Positions 1 to 6,398 of a stretch of DNA of 11,126 nucleotides are shown one piece after another. The position numbers and the translations under genes are program-made. Below the pieces are notes generated by a model. It was given only the letters and a program-made list of their open reading frames with translations. It was not told the DNA's origin and did not search any database. Every line of letters starts with the position of its first letter. Position 1 is the first letter of the stretch. This DNA is from CAYUQT01 sp964596165 (GTDB taxonomy: Bacteria > Planctomycetota > Phycisphaerae > UBA1845 > JAFGLZ01), in NCBI GenBank assembly GCA_964596165.1, contig CAZQTW010000118.1:1-11126 (forward strand), read 5' to 3'.

Positions 1-822
1 AGGCAGGCGGGGGGGGCGATTGAGGGCGGGCGACACGTGGCGATCGAGTTGCCGATTCGCAACGTGCATCGGACGGTGGGGGCGATTGTCAGCAATCGGA
101 TTGTGAAGCGGTACGGTTCGAAGGGGTTGCCGGACGGCACGCTGGAGATCACGCTGCGCGGGTCGGCGGGCCAGAGCTTTGGGGCGTTTTTGGCGCCCGG
201 CGTGACGCTCCGGCTGATCGGCGACGCGAATGATTATCTTGGCAAGGGGCTGTCCGGCGGCCGCATCATCGTTCAGGTGCCGCCGGGGTCGGGGTTTGCT
301 CCGCACGAGAACATCATCGTGGGCAATACGCTGCTGTACGGCGCCACGAGCGGTGAGGTGTTCGTCAACGGCGTGGCCGGCGAGCGATTTGCGGTTCGCA
401 ACAGCGGCGCGGTGGCCGTTGTTGAGGGCGTCGGGGATCACGGCTGCGAGTACATGACGGGAGGGACGGTGGTGGTGCTCGGGGCCACCGGCCAGAACTT
501 TGCCGCGGGCATGAGCGGAGGCATTGCTTACGTTCTGGACGAGCATCAGTTGTTCGACACGATGTGCAACCTCGACATGGTGGACCTCGAGTCGATATGG
601 CAGGAGGAGGACATTCGGCGTTTGCGGGGCCTGATCGAGCGTCATCATCGTTGGACGGGCAGTGAACAGGCGCGTCGCATTCTGAGCAAATGGGAGGAGA
701 TGTCCGGTCGGTTCGTGAAAGTCATTCCGATCGACTATCGGCGGGCTCTCGAGCGGCTGCGTGAACGTGAGGAGGCGCAGACGGACTTCACGCCGGCCAC
801 GGAGGAGGTGTTCCATGGCTAA
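1..822 (+). CDS. gltB: Glutamate synthase large (alpha) subunit, C-terminal part (cut by window start)
   Basis: This is the last 273 residues of the large subunit of NADPH glutamate synthase, which makes two glutamates from glutamine and 2-oxoglutarate in the cytoplasm. The frame is open from base 1, so the real start lies upstream; internal GTG or ATG codons here are not starts. The visible part is the GXGXG beta-helix domain: KGLSGGRIIV, IIVGNTLLYGATSGEVF, AGERFAVRNSGA, VVEGVGDHGCEYMTGG and NFAAGMSGGIAYVLD follow each other as in known GltB proteins. A charged helical tail follows (IWQEEDIRRLRGLIERHHRWTGS). The glutaminase and FMN/3Fe-4S domains would be upstream and cannot be assessed. The stop TAA at 820-822 overlaps the gltD start by 8 nt, which implies translational coupling of the two subunits. 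Nothing in the visible part looks degenerate. Confidence 0.97.
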   Translation, partial: RQAGGAIEGGRHVAIELPIRNVHRTVGAIVSNRIVKRYGSKGLPDGTLEITLRGSAGQSFGAFLAPGVTLRLIGDANDYLGKGLSGGRIIVQVPPGSGFAPHENIIVGNTLLYGATSGEVFVNGVAGERFAVRNSGAVAVVEGVGDHGCEYMTGGTVVVLGATGQNFAAGMSGGIAYVLDEHQLFDTMCNLDMVDLESIWQEEDIRRLRGLIERHHRWTGSEQARRILSKWEEMSGRFVKVIPIDYRRALERLREREEAQTDFTPATEEVFHG

Positions 823-2242
823 GCCGACGGGGTTCATGGAGCATCGTCGCGAGGAGGTCGTGCATCGGCCTGTTCGGGAGCGGATTGGTGACTATCGGGA
901 GACCGATCTGCCGCACCCGGTGGAGGTGCTGGTGCGTCAGGCCTCTCGGTGTATGGATTGCGGCATTCCGTTTTGCCACAGCGCGGGGTGTCCGGTGATG
1001 AACCGGATTCCCGAGTTCAATGATTTGATCTATCGGGGGCGATGGCGTGAAGCGGCCGAGAATCTTCACTCGACGAACAACTTTCCGGAGATTACCGGTC
1101 GGGTCTGCCCCGCGCCGTGCGAGGCTTCGTGCACGCTGAACATCCAGAACGAGCCGGTGCTGATCAAACACATCGAGTACCAGATTGCCGAACGGGCCTT
1201 TGCGGAGGACTGGGTTCAGCCGTTGCTTCCGTTGCGGCGGACCGGTCATCGGGTGGCGATTGTGGGTTCGGGACCGGCGGGGCTTGCGGCTGCGCAGCAG
1301 TTGGCTCGCGCGGGCCACGAGGTCACCGTTTTCGAGAAGGACGATCGTGTCGGTGGTCTGCTTCGGTACGGGATTCCCGACTTCAAGTTGGAGAAACACA
1401 TTCTTGATCGCCGCCTTCGCCAGCTTGTGGCGGAGGGGGTGAAGTTCGAGACGGGGGTGCGGATCGGAGAGGACATATCCGCCCGTTATCTGCGGAAGAT
1501 GTTTCATGCGATTTGTTTAACCATGGGCGCGGGCGAGCCGCGAATCCTCGCGGTTCCCGGGGCGGAGTTCAGGAATGTCGTGTTGGCGCTGGATTTTTTG
1601 TCTCAGCAGAACCGGCAGAATGCGGGCGATTTCGAGCAGTCGGCGCCGGTCAACCCCGTCACCGCCAAGGACAAGGTTGTCGTCGTTATCGGCGGCGGTG
1701 ACACGGGCAGTGATTGCATCGGCACCTCGATTCGGCAGGGGGCGAAGGAGGTCCATCAGTTCGAGATTCTTCCCAAGCCGCCGGAGGGGTTTAACCCGAG
1801 GACTCCGTGGCCGATGTGGCCCCAGATTCTGCGAACCTCGTCGTCCCAGGAGGAGGGTTGCAGCCGGCGTTGGAGCGTATTGACCAAGCGACTGACCGGC
1901 GAGAACGGACTGGCGACCGAGCTTCACGGCGTGGAGGTCGATTGGGTGGCCGGACCCCGGGGCCCGGAGATGAAGGAGCGTCCGGGGACCGAGTTCAGCA
2001 TGAAGGTGGATCTGATTTTGCTGGCGATGGGGTTCGTTCACGTTGTGCATTCGGGTCTGATCGAGCAGCTTGGGTTGACGCTTGACGCTCGCGGCAACGC
2101 GGCGACGCGCAACTACATGACCAGCGAAGAGGGCATATTTGCGGCGGGCGACACGGTTCTTGGGGCGTCGCTGGTGGTCCGCGCGATCAACGACGGCCGG
2201 CAGGCCGCGGCCGCGATTGACGAATGGCTCGCCGCTCGGTGA
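815..2242 (+). CDS. gltD: Glutamate synthase small (beta) subunit, FAD/NADPH oxidoreductase
   Basis: This 475-residue protein passes electrons from NADPH through FAD and iron-sulfur clusters to the large subunit GltB. The length fits the family (about 470). The ATG at 815 is chosen because GGAGGAGGTG at 801-810 is an ideal ribosome-binding site 4 nt upstream and because MAKPTGFMEHRR is a typical GltD N-terminus; an upstream in-frame start at 761 would only add an arginine-rich stretch inside gltB. Cys46, Cys49, Cys54, Cys59 and Cys98, Cys102, Cys106 form the N-terminal Fe-S cysteine groups. GSGPAG (151-156) is the FAD-binding loop, followed by EKDDRVGGLLRYGIPDFKLEK. GGGDTG (293-298) is the NADPH-binding loop. 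RTSSSQEEGCSRRWSVLTK is the family's conserved stretch after it, and GIFAAGDTVLGASLVVRAI near the end is the second FAD contact. No key residue is missing. It overlaps gltB and is probably cotranscribed with it. Confidence 0.97.
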   Translation: MAKPTGFMEHRREEVVHRPVRERIGDYRETDLPHPVEVLVRQASRCMDCGIPFCHSAGCPVMNRIPEFNDLIYRGRWREAAENLHSTNNFPEITGRVCPAPCEASCTLNIQNEPVLIKHIEYQIAERAFAEDWVQPLLPLRRTGHRVAIVGSGPAGLAAAQQLARAGHEVTVFEKDDRVGGLLRYGIPDFKLEKHILDRRLRQLVAEGVKFETGVRIGEDISARYLRKMFHAICLTMGAGEPRILAVPGAEFRNVVLALDFLSQQNRQNAGDFEQSAPVNPVTAKDKVVVVIGGGDTGSDCIGTSIRQGAKEVHQFEILPKPPEGFNPRTPWPMWPQILRTSSSQEEGCSRRWSVLTKRLTGENGLATELHGVEVDWVAGPRGPEMKERPGTEFSMKVDLILLAMGFVHVVHSGLIEQLGLTLDARGNAATRNYMTSEEGIFAAGDTVLGASLVVRAINDGRQAAAAIDEWLAAR

Positions 2243-2259
2243 ATGCCGGTTGGGATGCG

Positions 2260-2282
2260 CGTTTTGCCCTTGGGCAGGAACG
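2260..2282. terminator. Imperfect hairpin between convergent genes
   Basis: The 43-nt spacer between gltD and the convergent glycosidase-like gene holds an inverted repeat, CGTTTTGCCC / GGGCAGGAACG, with a very short loop and a one-base bulge. Its position suggests a shared terminator for both strands. There is no T tract on either side, so it does not meet the standard rule for a factor-independent terminator. Confidence 0.35.
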
Positions 2283-2285
2283 GGA

Positions 2286-4367
2286 TTATTCCACCACGAC
2301 CAACTGATAGCCGTTCACGCGAGGGACGGTGAACCCCACATGGTCGTCCGTCTTGGTGAATTTCAGGGATTCACCCTGGGGCGCCAGGAAGACCTTGTTC
2401 ACGTTGCGGCCATCGGTGCGAAGTCGTACCGGAATGTCGCTCACGGCGATGGGCTCCTCGATCATGTCGGCGCTGCCCCGCGACTCGGGCACGTAGCAGA
2501 GCAGGTGGACCAGTCGCTGCGAGCCCTTGGCCGTGACGGTGACGCGGCCGAATGACGGGAAGCCCGTCACCTCGATCATCGGATTGGGCAGGACGAGCCG
2601 CAGGCAGTTCGCGAGCAAGGTGCGGTGCGGCACCACGCCGTCGCGTAAGTATCCCATGAAGAGCGGGAAGCTGAAGTGAATCACGTTGCCGCTGCGGACG
2701 ACGGCCGGGCGGCCGGTATCCTTTTCTTGTGGGCAGTACATCGTCTCATGCTCGTAGTCCCAGGCGTGCAGGTTGGAGTAGGGTTTCCATAGCCGCACCA
2801 GCACCTCCCCGCCCGGACCGGCGCGCATCGCGATGCCCTTCTGATAGGCCGTGACCCGCATGTCGGGCATGCCTTCGGCAACCGGGGGGAGCGCTTCCAG
2901 AAAGACGGGGTTGAAGGGCTCGGGGCCTTCATACACCAGGCCGCCGTCGCCGAGGGCGAATGCGGTACCCTCCTCGTTCATGCCCGCCGTTGCGGAACTG
3001 ATGATTGCCCCGCCGCGGCGAAGGTGTTCGTCGAGTTTCGGCTTCAACGACGTGGTGACCCGTGTACTGTCGGCCAGGACAATGATTTTGTACTTCGACA
3101 GGTCCTCCTGGCCGTCGGTCACGTCGAACTGGCACTTCAGCTCGGACAGAATCCGCGCGGCGCCCTTGATGCTGTCGAGGGTGAAGCCGTCCCGCTTGGC
3201 CGTGTAGAGCCGGTAGCTCGGGAAGTCCGCCATGTGCGGTTCGAGGACGGCGATTTCGGCTTCGGCACGGGCGCCGGCGGTCCAGGGCTCGAGTCGGCTG
3301 ACGGTGTCGTAGGCGTCTTGCACGAGGCGATAGACTTCGGGTTCGAGCCGGCCGCGCGGATGCAGGTGATCGCCCACGGAGCAGGTGCCCGCGTTCGAGA
3401 TGGAGCTGTAGAGGTCGAACAGGAGTGAGTGCTTGGTCCGGATGCCGCCGAAGTCGCCCCAGCTCTTGTGGAAGCGGCCGGTCATCGTGAAGTACGGCTT
3501 GCCCAGGGTCCGCGCGTAGCGGATGGCGAACGGCAGGTACTCGTATCCCCAGCCGCCGGTGGGCAGGACTTCGAGCTCGATGTGCGTCGGCTGCCGGCGA
3601 TATGCAATGCCGTTGAAGAGGATGTAGATGCCTTGCCGTTTGGACTGGGCGAGCGTTTCGACCCTGTTCAGAAACCGATCGGTGATCCGCCAACAGTAGT
3701 CGGCCACCTGGGAATCGTCGTAGATGTTCATCTTCTCTTGCTTCATCCCCGTCAGACACTCGTGGCCGTAGCAGGGCTTGAGGTCGAAGCAATCCAGGAA
3801 GATCCCGTCGACGGGATACTGGTCGAGAACCTCGCGGACCATGCCGAAGATGTGGTCGCCGTAGCCGGTATTCAGACAGGGGTCGCGGAAGCAGTGGCCC
3901 TTGTCCTTGAAATTGTAGACCCGCCCCTCCTTGTCGACCTTGCACCACTCCCGATGGACCCGAGCGTGTTCGTGGTCGATTCCCGTATTGAAGTAGGCGG
4001 CGACACGGATCCCCCGGGCGTGGCACGCCTTGACCATCTCCCCCAGCATGTCGACCTTGAGGCCGGGATACACCTTCCCGATCTTCGTCGGGTAGTAGGC
4101 AAATCCCAGATTGCACTTGGCGAACACGGTGATGTAGTCGACGTGCGCATCGCTCAGCGTCTTGGCGAACGCCTCCGCGTCGAAGTCTTTGGCGATGTCG
4201 TACATGCCCGGCATCGTATGACAGTCCAGATGGATTGCCCGCCGTGGGAACTCGGTCATGGCCACACTCCTGTTGTCCTTCGAAGGTTTGTCGGAAGGCG
4301 CCTGTGCCTCGGTTCCTGTTGTGAGGACCCACAACGCCACGCACGCGATCTTTAGTTCACACTCCAT
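2286..4367 (-). CDS. GHL6-like glycoside hydrolase with C-terminal amidotransferase-like domain, possibly exported
   Basis: This 693-residue protein is probably a carbohydrate-active enzyme of unknown substrate. Residues 1-23 (MECELKIACVALWVLTTG... ending AQA) look like a short, weakly charged signal peptide. Residues about 40-370 read as a TIM-barrel of the hypothetical glycosyl hydrolase 6 type: RRAIHLDCHT, VDYITVFAKCNLGFAYYPTK, MVKACHARGIRVAAYFN and YPVDGIFLDCFD (186-195). Asp187, Asp192 or Asp195 at the end of that strand are the likeliest catalytic acids, by analogy with GH29-type barrels. Residues about 385-490 (AEIAVLEPHMADFP, YKIIVLADSTRV, LDEHLRRGGAIISS) resemble the glutamine-amidotransferase-like or beta-galactosidase trimerisation fold, and a beta-rich tail follows. 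The start at 4367 has GGGAG at 4375-4379, spaced 7 nt. Met37 (4259) has its own AGGAG, also spaced 7 nt, so a form without the signal peptide is possible. The barrel is unusually cysteine-rich. The family call rests on motif recognition; the substrate is not determinable. Confidence 0.85.
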   Translation of the reverse strand: MECELKIACVALWVLTTGTEAQAPSDKPSKDNRSVAMTEFPRRAIHLDCHTMPGMYDIAKDFDAEAFAKTLSDAHVDYITVFAKCNLGFAYYPTKIGKVYPGLKVDMLGEMVKACHARGIRVAAYFNTGIDHEHARVHREWCKVDKEGRVYNFKDKGHCFRDPCLNTGYGDHIFGMVREVLDQYPVDGIFLDCFDLKPCYGHECLTGMKQEKMNIYDDSQVADYCWRITDRFLNRVETLAQSKRQGIYILFNGIAYRRQPTHIELEVLPTGGWGYEYLPFAIRYARTLGKPYFTMTGRFHKSWGDFGGIRTKHSLLFDLYSSISNAGTCSVGDHLHPRGRLEPEVYRLVQDAYDTVSRLEPWTAGARAEAEIAVLEPHMADFPSYRLYTAKRDGFTLDSIKGAARILSELKCQFDVTDGQEDLSKYKIIVLADSTRVTTSLKPKLDEHLRRGGAIISSATAGMNEEGTAFALGDGGLVYEGPEPFNPVFLEALPPVAEGMPDMRVTAYQKGIAMRAGPGGEVLVRLWKPYSNLHAWDYEHETMYCPQEKDTGRPAVVRSGNVIHFSFPLFMGYLRDGVVPHRTLLANCLRLVLPNPMIEVTGFPSFGRVTVTAKGSQRLVHLLCYVPESRGSADMIEEPIAVSDIPVRLRTDGRNVNKVFLAPQGESLKFTKTDDHVGFTVPRVNGYQLVVVE
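4257..4271 (-). promoter_or_regulatory. Internal ribosome-binding site and alternative ATG of the GHL6-like gene
   Basis: On the minus strand AGGAG (4267-4271) lies 7 nt before an in-frame ATG (4259-4257) that encodes Met37. Translation from here would begin MTEFPRRAIHLDC, exactly where the conserved barrel starts, and would skip the possible signal peptide. The upstream start has an equally good site, so sequence alone does not decide between them; both may be used, or the upstream start may be the less-used one. Confidence 0.45.
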
Positions 4368-4393
4368 TGCTCGGCTCCCTTGACCGGAGACTG

Positions 4394-4420
4394 GATGACC
4401 GACCTATCTCGGCTGTCATC
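4394..4420. promoter_or_regulatory. Candidate operator dyad upstream of the GHL6-like gene
   Basis: GATGAC (4394-4399) and GTCATC (4415-4420) form a perfect 6-bp inverted repeat with a 15-nt spacer, plus a few further matched pairs inside. It lies just downstream of the candidate minus-strand -10 box (4430-4425), where a repressor would block early transcription. The regulator is not in the window, and a dyad of this size can arise by chance. Confidence 0.3.
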
Positions 4421-4511
4421 ACAGAGTATATCGCGGCGAAGATCAAGAGGCGGCCGGCCCGGAAACGGAGGAGCGCAAGGAGTGCAGACAAGACAACCGA
4501 GACACACGTAT

Positions 4512-4536
4512 GACCACCTATCCCATGGGAGGTGTC
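4512..4536. promoter_or_regulatory. Palindrome in the divergent intergenic region
   Basis: TCCCATGGGA (4521-4530) is a perfect 10-bp palindrome. It is flanked by CACC and GGTG arms, with TA unpaired on the left, and by further GAC/GTC pairs outside. It may be an operator shared by the two divergent genes or a hairpin in the leader. No function can be assigned. Confidence 0.25.
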
Positions 4537-4557
4537 GGCTGATGTCTCTGTTGTTCG

Positions 4558-4584
4558 CTTGCGCCTCTTGCGTGTCTTTGCGTT
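4558..4584 (+). repeat. Three imperfect 9-nt tandem repeats
   Basis: CTTGCGCCT, CTTGCGTGT and CTTTGCGTT follow one another without a gap at 4558-4584. All share the core CTTGCG or CTTTGCG. The array is short and non-coding; it may be a remnant of a dispersed intergenic repeat. Confidence 0.4.
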
Positions 4585-4637
4585 GCCGTTGTTATTTCTG
4601 ATCGCCCTACCCCTGGGGGGCTTGCTAGACTGGAGGT

Positions 4638-4657
4638 AGGATCAGGCAGGATCGGTC
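4638..4657 (+). repeat. Two 10-nt tandem repeats before the GH43-like gene
   Basis: AGGATCAGGC (4638-4647) is followed directly by AGGATCGGTC (4648-4657), with 8 of 10 bases identical. The 10-nt period would put both copies on the same face of the helix, which suits paired binding half-sites. They lie 28-47 nt upstream of the ATG. Chance is a real alternative. Confidence 0.3.
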
Positions 4658-4684
4658 CTTTGGGATCCGTACGGAGTGTTTCCC

Positions 4685-5734
4685 ATGGCCGTGCGAATCG
4701 TCTCACGAGAATGCGTTGCCGGGACCCTTGCGTTTGTGTCGACCGCAACTGTCGTCATTCCCTGCATGGCCGCGGGGACGCCGCCGACCCTGACCGCCCA
4801 TCATTCGGTTCCCGCGCCGCTCTACCGCGACCCGGTTTACGATGGGGCGGCCGATCCGGTGGTGGTTTGGAATCCTCGCGAGCAGGCGTGGTGGATGCTC
4901 TATACGCAGCGCCGCGCGAAGTTGGATCTGCCGAAGGTGGAGTGGTGCCACGGCACGGAGATCGGTGTGGCCGAATCGCGCGATGCCGGCCGGACGTGGA
5001 AGTACAAGGGCACGCTGCCGCTGACACATCCGGACAAGGACTATTCATTCTGGGCGCCGGACGTCGTCCGTGACGACAACGACCGGTTTCACCTGTTCGT
5101 CACCTATGTTCCCGGCCGGCACGTCGATTGGGGCGGCGAGCGCCATATCCTGCACTACGCGTCGGACGACCTGTGGAACTGGACGTTCGTTGCCCGTGTT
5201 CCGTTGAGCTCGAATCACTGCATCGACCCGACGCTTTACCGCATGCCCAACGGGATGTGGCGGATGTGGTACAAGGACGAAGGGCACAAGTCGGACACGC
5301 GGGCGGTCGAGAGCCGCGATCTGCACGACTGGAAGCCGGTGGAGGATCCCGGTGTTTCCAGGCTCTACGGCGAGGGGCCCAAGGTTTTCCGCTTTGCGGG
5401 TCATTACTGGCTGATCAAGGACCCGGACAAGGGGCTGGACGTCTATCGATCGAAGGACCTCGAGAGGTGGGCCTATCAGGGCAAGATCCTGGACAAGCCC
5501 GGCAAACGGAACGACGACGGGACGATCGGCAAGCATGCCGACGTGGTCGTCTGCGGCGATCGGGCCTACATCTTCTACTTTACGCACCCCGACGGTCAGG
5601 ACTTTCCGGAGCGCAAGGGCATCATGCCCTTCGCCGCCCGGCGCAGCTCGATCCAGGCGGCCGAACTGGAGGTGAGGGACGGTCGGCTGCTGTGCGACCG
5701 CGACAAGCTGTTTGAGATTGAGCTGAAGCCGTAG
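4685..5734 (+). CDS. Exported GH43-like beta-propeller glycosidase
   Basis: This 349-residue protein probably hydrolyses a glycosidic bond in an oligo- or polysaccharide outside the cytoplasm. The ATG at 4685 has GGAG at 4673-4676, spaced 8 nt; a GTG three codons upstream overlaps that site and is less likely. Residues 1-30 (MAVRIVSRECVAGTLAFVS... ending CMAA) look like a signal peptide; Cys27 is preceded by Pro, so it is not a good lipobox. The rest is the five-bladed propeller of the GH43/GH32-type superfamily, with repeating patterns such as GVAESRDAGRTWKYKG, LHYASDDLWNWT, VESRDLHDWKPV and VYRSKDLERWAYQG. The expected acidic triad is visible: Asp57 in GAADPVVVW (base), Asp181 in CIDPTLYR (pKa modulator) and Glu230 in YGEGPKV (acid). 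The specificity (arabinose, xylose, galactose or other) cannot be read. It is transcribed away from the GHL6-like gene and heads the plus-strand cluster. Confidence 0.85.
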   Translation: MAVRIVSRECVAGTLAFVSTATVVIPCMAAGTPPTLTAHHSVPAPLYRDPVYDGAADPVVVWNPREQAWWMLYTQRRAKLDLPKVEWCHGTEIGVAESRDAGRTWKYKGTLPLTHPDKDYSFWAPDVVRDDNDRFHLFVTYVPGRHVDWGGERHILHYASDDLWNWTFVARVPLSSNHCIDPTLYRMPNGMWRMWYKDEGHKSDTRAVESRDLHDWKPVEDPGVSRLYGEGPKVFRFAGHYWLIKDPDKGLDVYRSKDLERWAYQGKILDKPGKRNDDGTIGKHADVVVCGDRAYIFYFTHPDGQDFPERKGIMPFAARRSSIQAAELEVRDGRLLCDRDKLFEIELKP

Positions 5735-5745
5735 GGCAGACGCCA
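5732..5745 (+). repeat. Left copy of imperfect direct repeat flanking the toxin-antitoxin pair
   Basis: TAGGGCAGACGCCA starts with the TAG stop of the GH43-like gene. A matching TAGGGCAAGCGCCG occurs at 6316-6329 starting with the TAG stop of the toxin; 11 of 14 bases agree, and the base before each copy is G in both cases. The pair encloses the toxin-antitoxin module and might mark a past insertion or duplication. Confidence 0.4.
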
Positions 5746-5778
5746 TTCGCCACGTCGACTTGACGAACGGCCAGAACT

Positions 5779-5800
5779 AACGTACGCTATAACGTACGTT
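5779..5800. promoter_or_regulatory. Palindromic operator/promoter of the toxin-antitoxin operon
   Basis: The 22 bp from AACGTACG (5779-5786) to ACGTACGTT (5792-5800) form a palindrome with 20 of 22 positions self-complementary, 15 nt before the antitoxin ATG. TATAAC (5788-5793) inside it is a good -10 box, so bound repressor would cover the promoter. YefM-type antitoxins are known to bind palindromes with a GTAC core, and both arms here contain GTAC. AGGAAGG (5803-5809) is the ribosome-binding site, spaced 6 nt from the ATG. No good -35 box lies at normal spacing: TTGACG at 5760-5765 is 22 nt away. Confidence 0.7.
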
Positions 5801-5815
5801 TTAGGAAGGTATGTC

Positions 5816-6058
5816 ATGACTACCGTCACCGCAACAGAGGCCCGCAAGAAACTCTATAGATTGCTGGATGATCTGAGCCAATCGCATGAGCCGCTTCACA
5901 TCTCGGGAAAGCGGAATGGCGCGGTTCTCGTATCCGAAGAAGACTGGCGCTCCATCCAGGAAACCCTCTACCTGCTCTCAATTCCCGGCATGAGAAAATC
6001 GATCGTCGAAGGCCTCAAGACGCCCGTCAAGAAATGCAGTAAGGAACTCCGGTGGTGA
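5816..6058 (+). CDS. yefM: Phd/YefM-family antitoxin
   Basis: This 80-residue cytoplasmic protein is the antitoxin of a type II toxin-antitoxin pair. It would bind and neutralise the YoeB-like toxin encoded next and repress their shared promoter. The N-terminal part (about 1-55) has the Phd/YefM pattern: TATEARKKLYRLLDDLSQSHEPLHISGKRNGAVLVSEEDW, with the usual SEARxxL-like start and the strand-turn leading to a VLVSEEDW helix. ETLYLLSIPGMRKSI matches the region where the DNA-binding fold passes into the toxin-binding tail. The tail (about 60-80) is basic and short. Length is close to E. coli YefM. The ATG at 5816 has AGGAAGG 6 nt upstream. The stop overlaps the toxin start, the usual arrangement for coupled expression. 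By eye this region is less GC-rich than gltBD, which fits transfer. Confidence 0.92.
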   Translation: MTTVTATEARKKLYRLLDDLSQSHEPLHISGKRNGAVLVSEEDWRSIQETLYLLSIPGMRKSIVEGLKTPVKKCSKELRW

Positions 6059-6318
6059 ACTGGACGTTGGTCTACACCCGACAGGCCGGAAAGGATGCCA
6101 AGAAACTCTCGGCCGCGGGGCTTCGCCCCAAGGCCGAGAAGCTGCTCGACATCCTGAAGAAGGACCCATACCAGACTCCAACTCCATTTGAGAGGCTCCG
6201 GGGTGATTTGGTGGGAGCGATTTCCCGCCGTATCAACATCCAGCATCGCCTCGTATATCAGGTTCTTCGGGACATCAAGACGGTGAAGATCATCCGGATG
6301 TGGACGCATTACGAGTAG
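6052..6318 (+). CDS. yoeB: YoeB/Txe-family toxin, ribosome-dependent mRNA endonuclease
   Basis: This 88-residue protein belongs to the YoeB/Txe branch of the RelE superfamily, whose members cut mRNA in the ribosomal A site when freed from antitoxin. The conserved core is clear: NWTLVYTRQAGKDAKKL at the start, then PFERLRGDLVGAISRRI and HRLVYQVL. Glu47, Arg60 and His86 match the known YoeB catalytic Glu, Arg and C-terminal His, and Tyr87 follows as in the family's HY ending (here THYE), so the toxin looks active. Start choice: GTG at 6052 (7-nt overlap with the antitoxin) or GTG at 6055 (GTGA, 4-nt overlap); AAGGA at 6041-6045 could serve either. The difference is one residue. It is surely cotranslated with the antitoxin. 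It sits between two carbohydrate genes and is unlikely to be related to them in function. Confidence 0.93.
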   Translation: MVNWTLVYTRQAGKDAKKLSAAGLRPKAEKLLDILKKDPYQTPTPFERLRGDLVGAISRRINIQHRLVYQVLRDIKTVKIIRMWTHYE

Positions 6319-6329
6319 GGCAAGCGCCG
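6316..6329 (+). repeat. Right copy of imperfect direct repeat flanking the toxin-antitoxin pair
   Basis: TAGGGCAAGCGCCG starts with the toxin's TAG stop and matches the copy at 5732-5745 in 11 of 14 bases. A weak hairpin, GCGCC (6324-6328) with GGCGC (6341-6345), overlaps it and might reduce read-through into the next gene, but there is no T tract. Confidence 0.4.
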
Positions 6330-6398
6330 ACCATCACGATGGCGCGAATACGCGATACGTGGGCAACATCCGCTTCGCATAACTCTGAGGACTGAAGC

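Larger units (their letters stand above)
4368..4684. other. Divergent intergenic region, no gene seen
   Basis: About 317 nt separate the two divergent carbohydrate genes. Short frames here show no recognisable protein. For the minus-strand gene, TATACT (read on the minus strand, 4430-4425) is a fair -10 box about 55 nt before the start codon, but no good -35 box lies at the right distance. For the plus-strand gene, TAGACT at 4626-4631 is a weak -10 candidate. The region also holds dyads at 4394-4420 and 4512-4536, a 9-nt tandem motif at 4558-4584 and a 10-nt tandem motif at 4638-4657, listed separately. No rRNA, tRNA or riboswitch-like fold was recognised. Confidence 0.6.

Noticed and set aside
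761..814. Upstream in-frame extension of gltD
   Set aside because: It would add an arginine-rich stretch unlike any GltD N-terminus, and the ribosome-binding site fits the ATG at 815.
788..1507. Minus-strand frame of 239 codons opposite gltD
   Set aside because: Antisense to the highly conserved Fe-S and FAD regions of gltD; no domain and no plausible start region.
3429..4355. Plus-strand open frame (308 codons) opposite the GHL6-like gene
   Set aside because: It is the antisense shadow of the conserved barrel; the protein is a Val/Asp/Leu-rich sequence without recognisable motifs.
4760..4780. Possible lipobox cysteine in the GH43-like signal peptide (Cys27)
   Set aside because: The residue before the cysteine is Pro, which does not fit the small residue required by lipoprotein signal peptidase.
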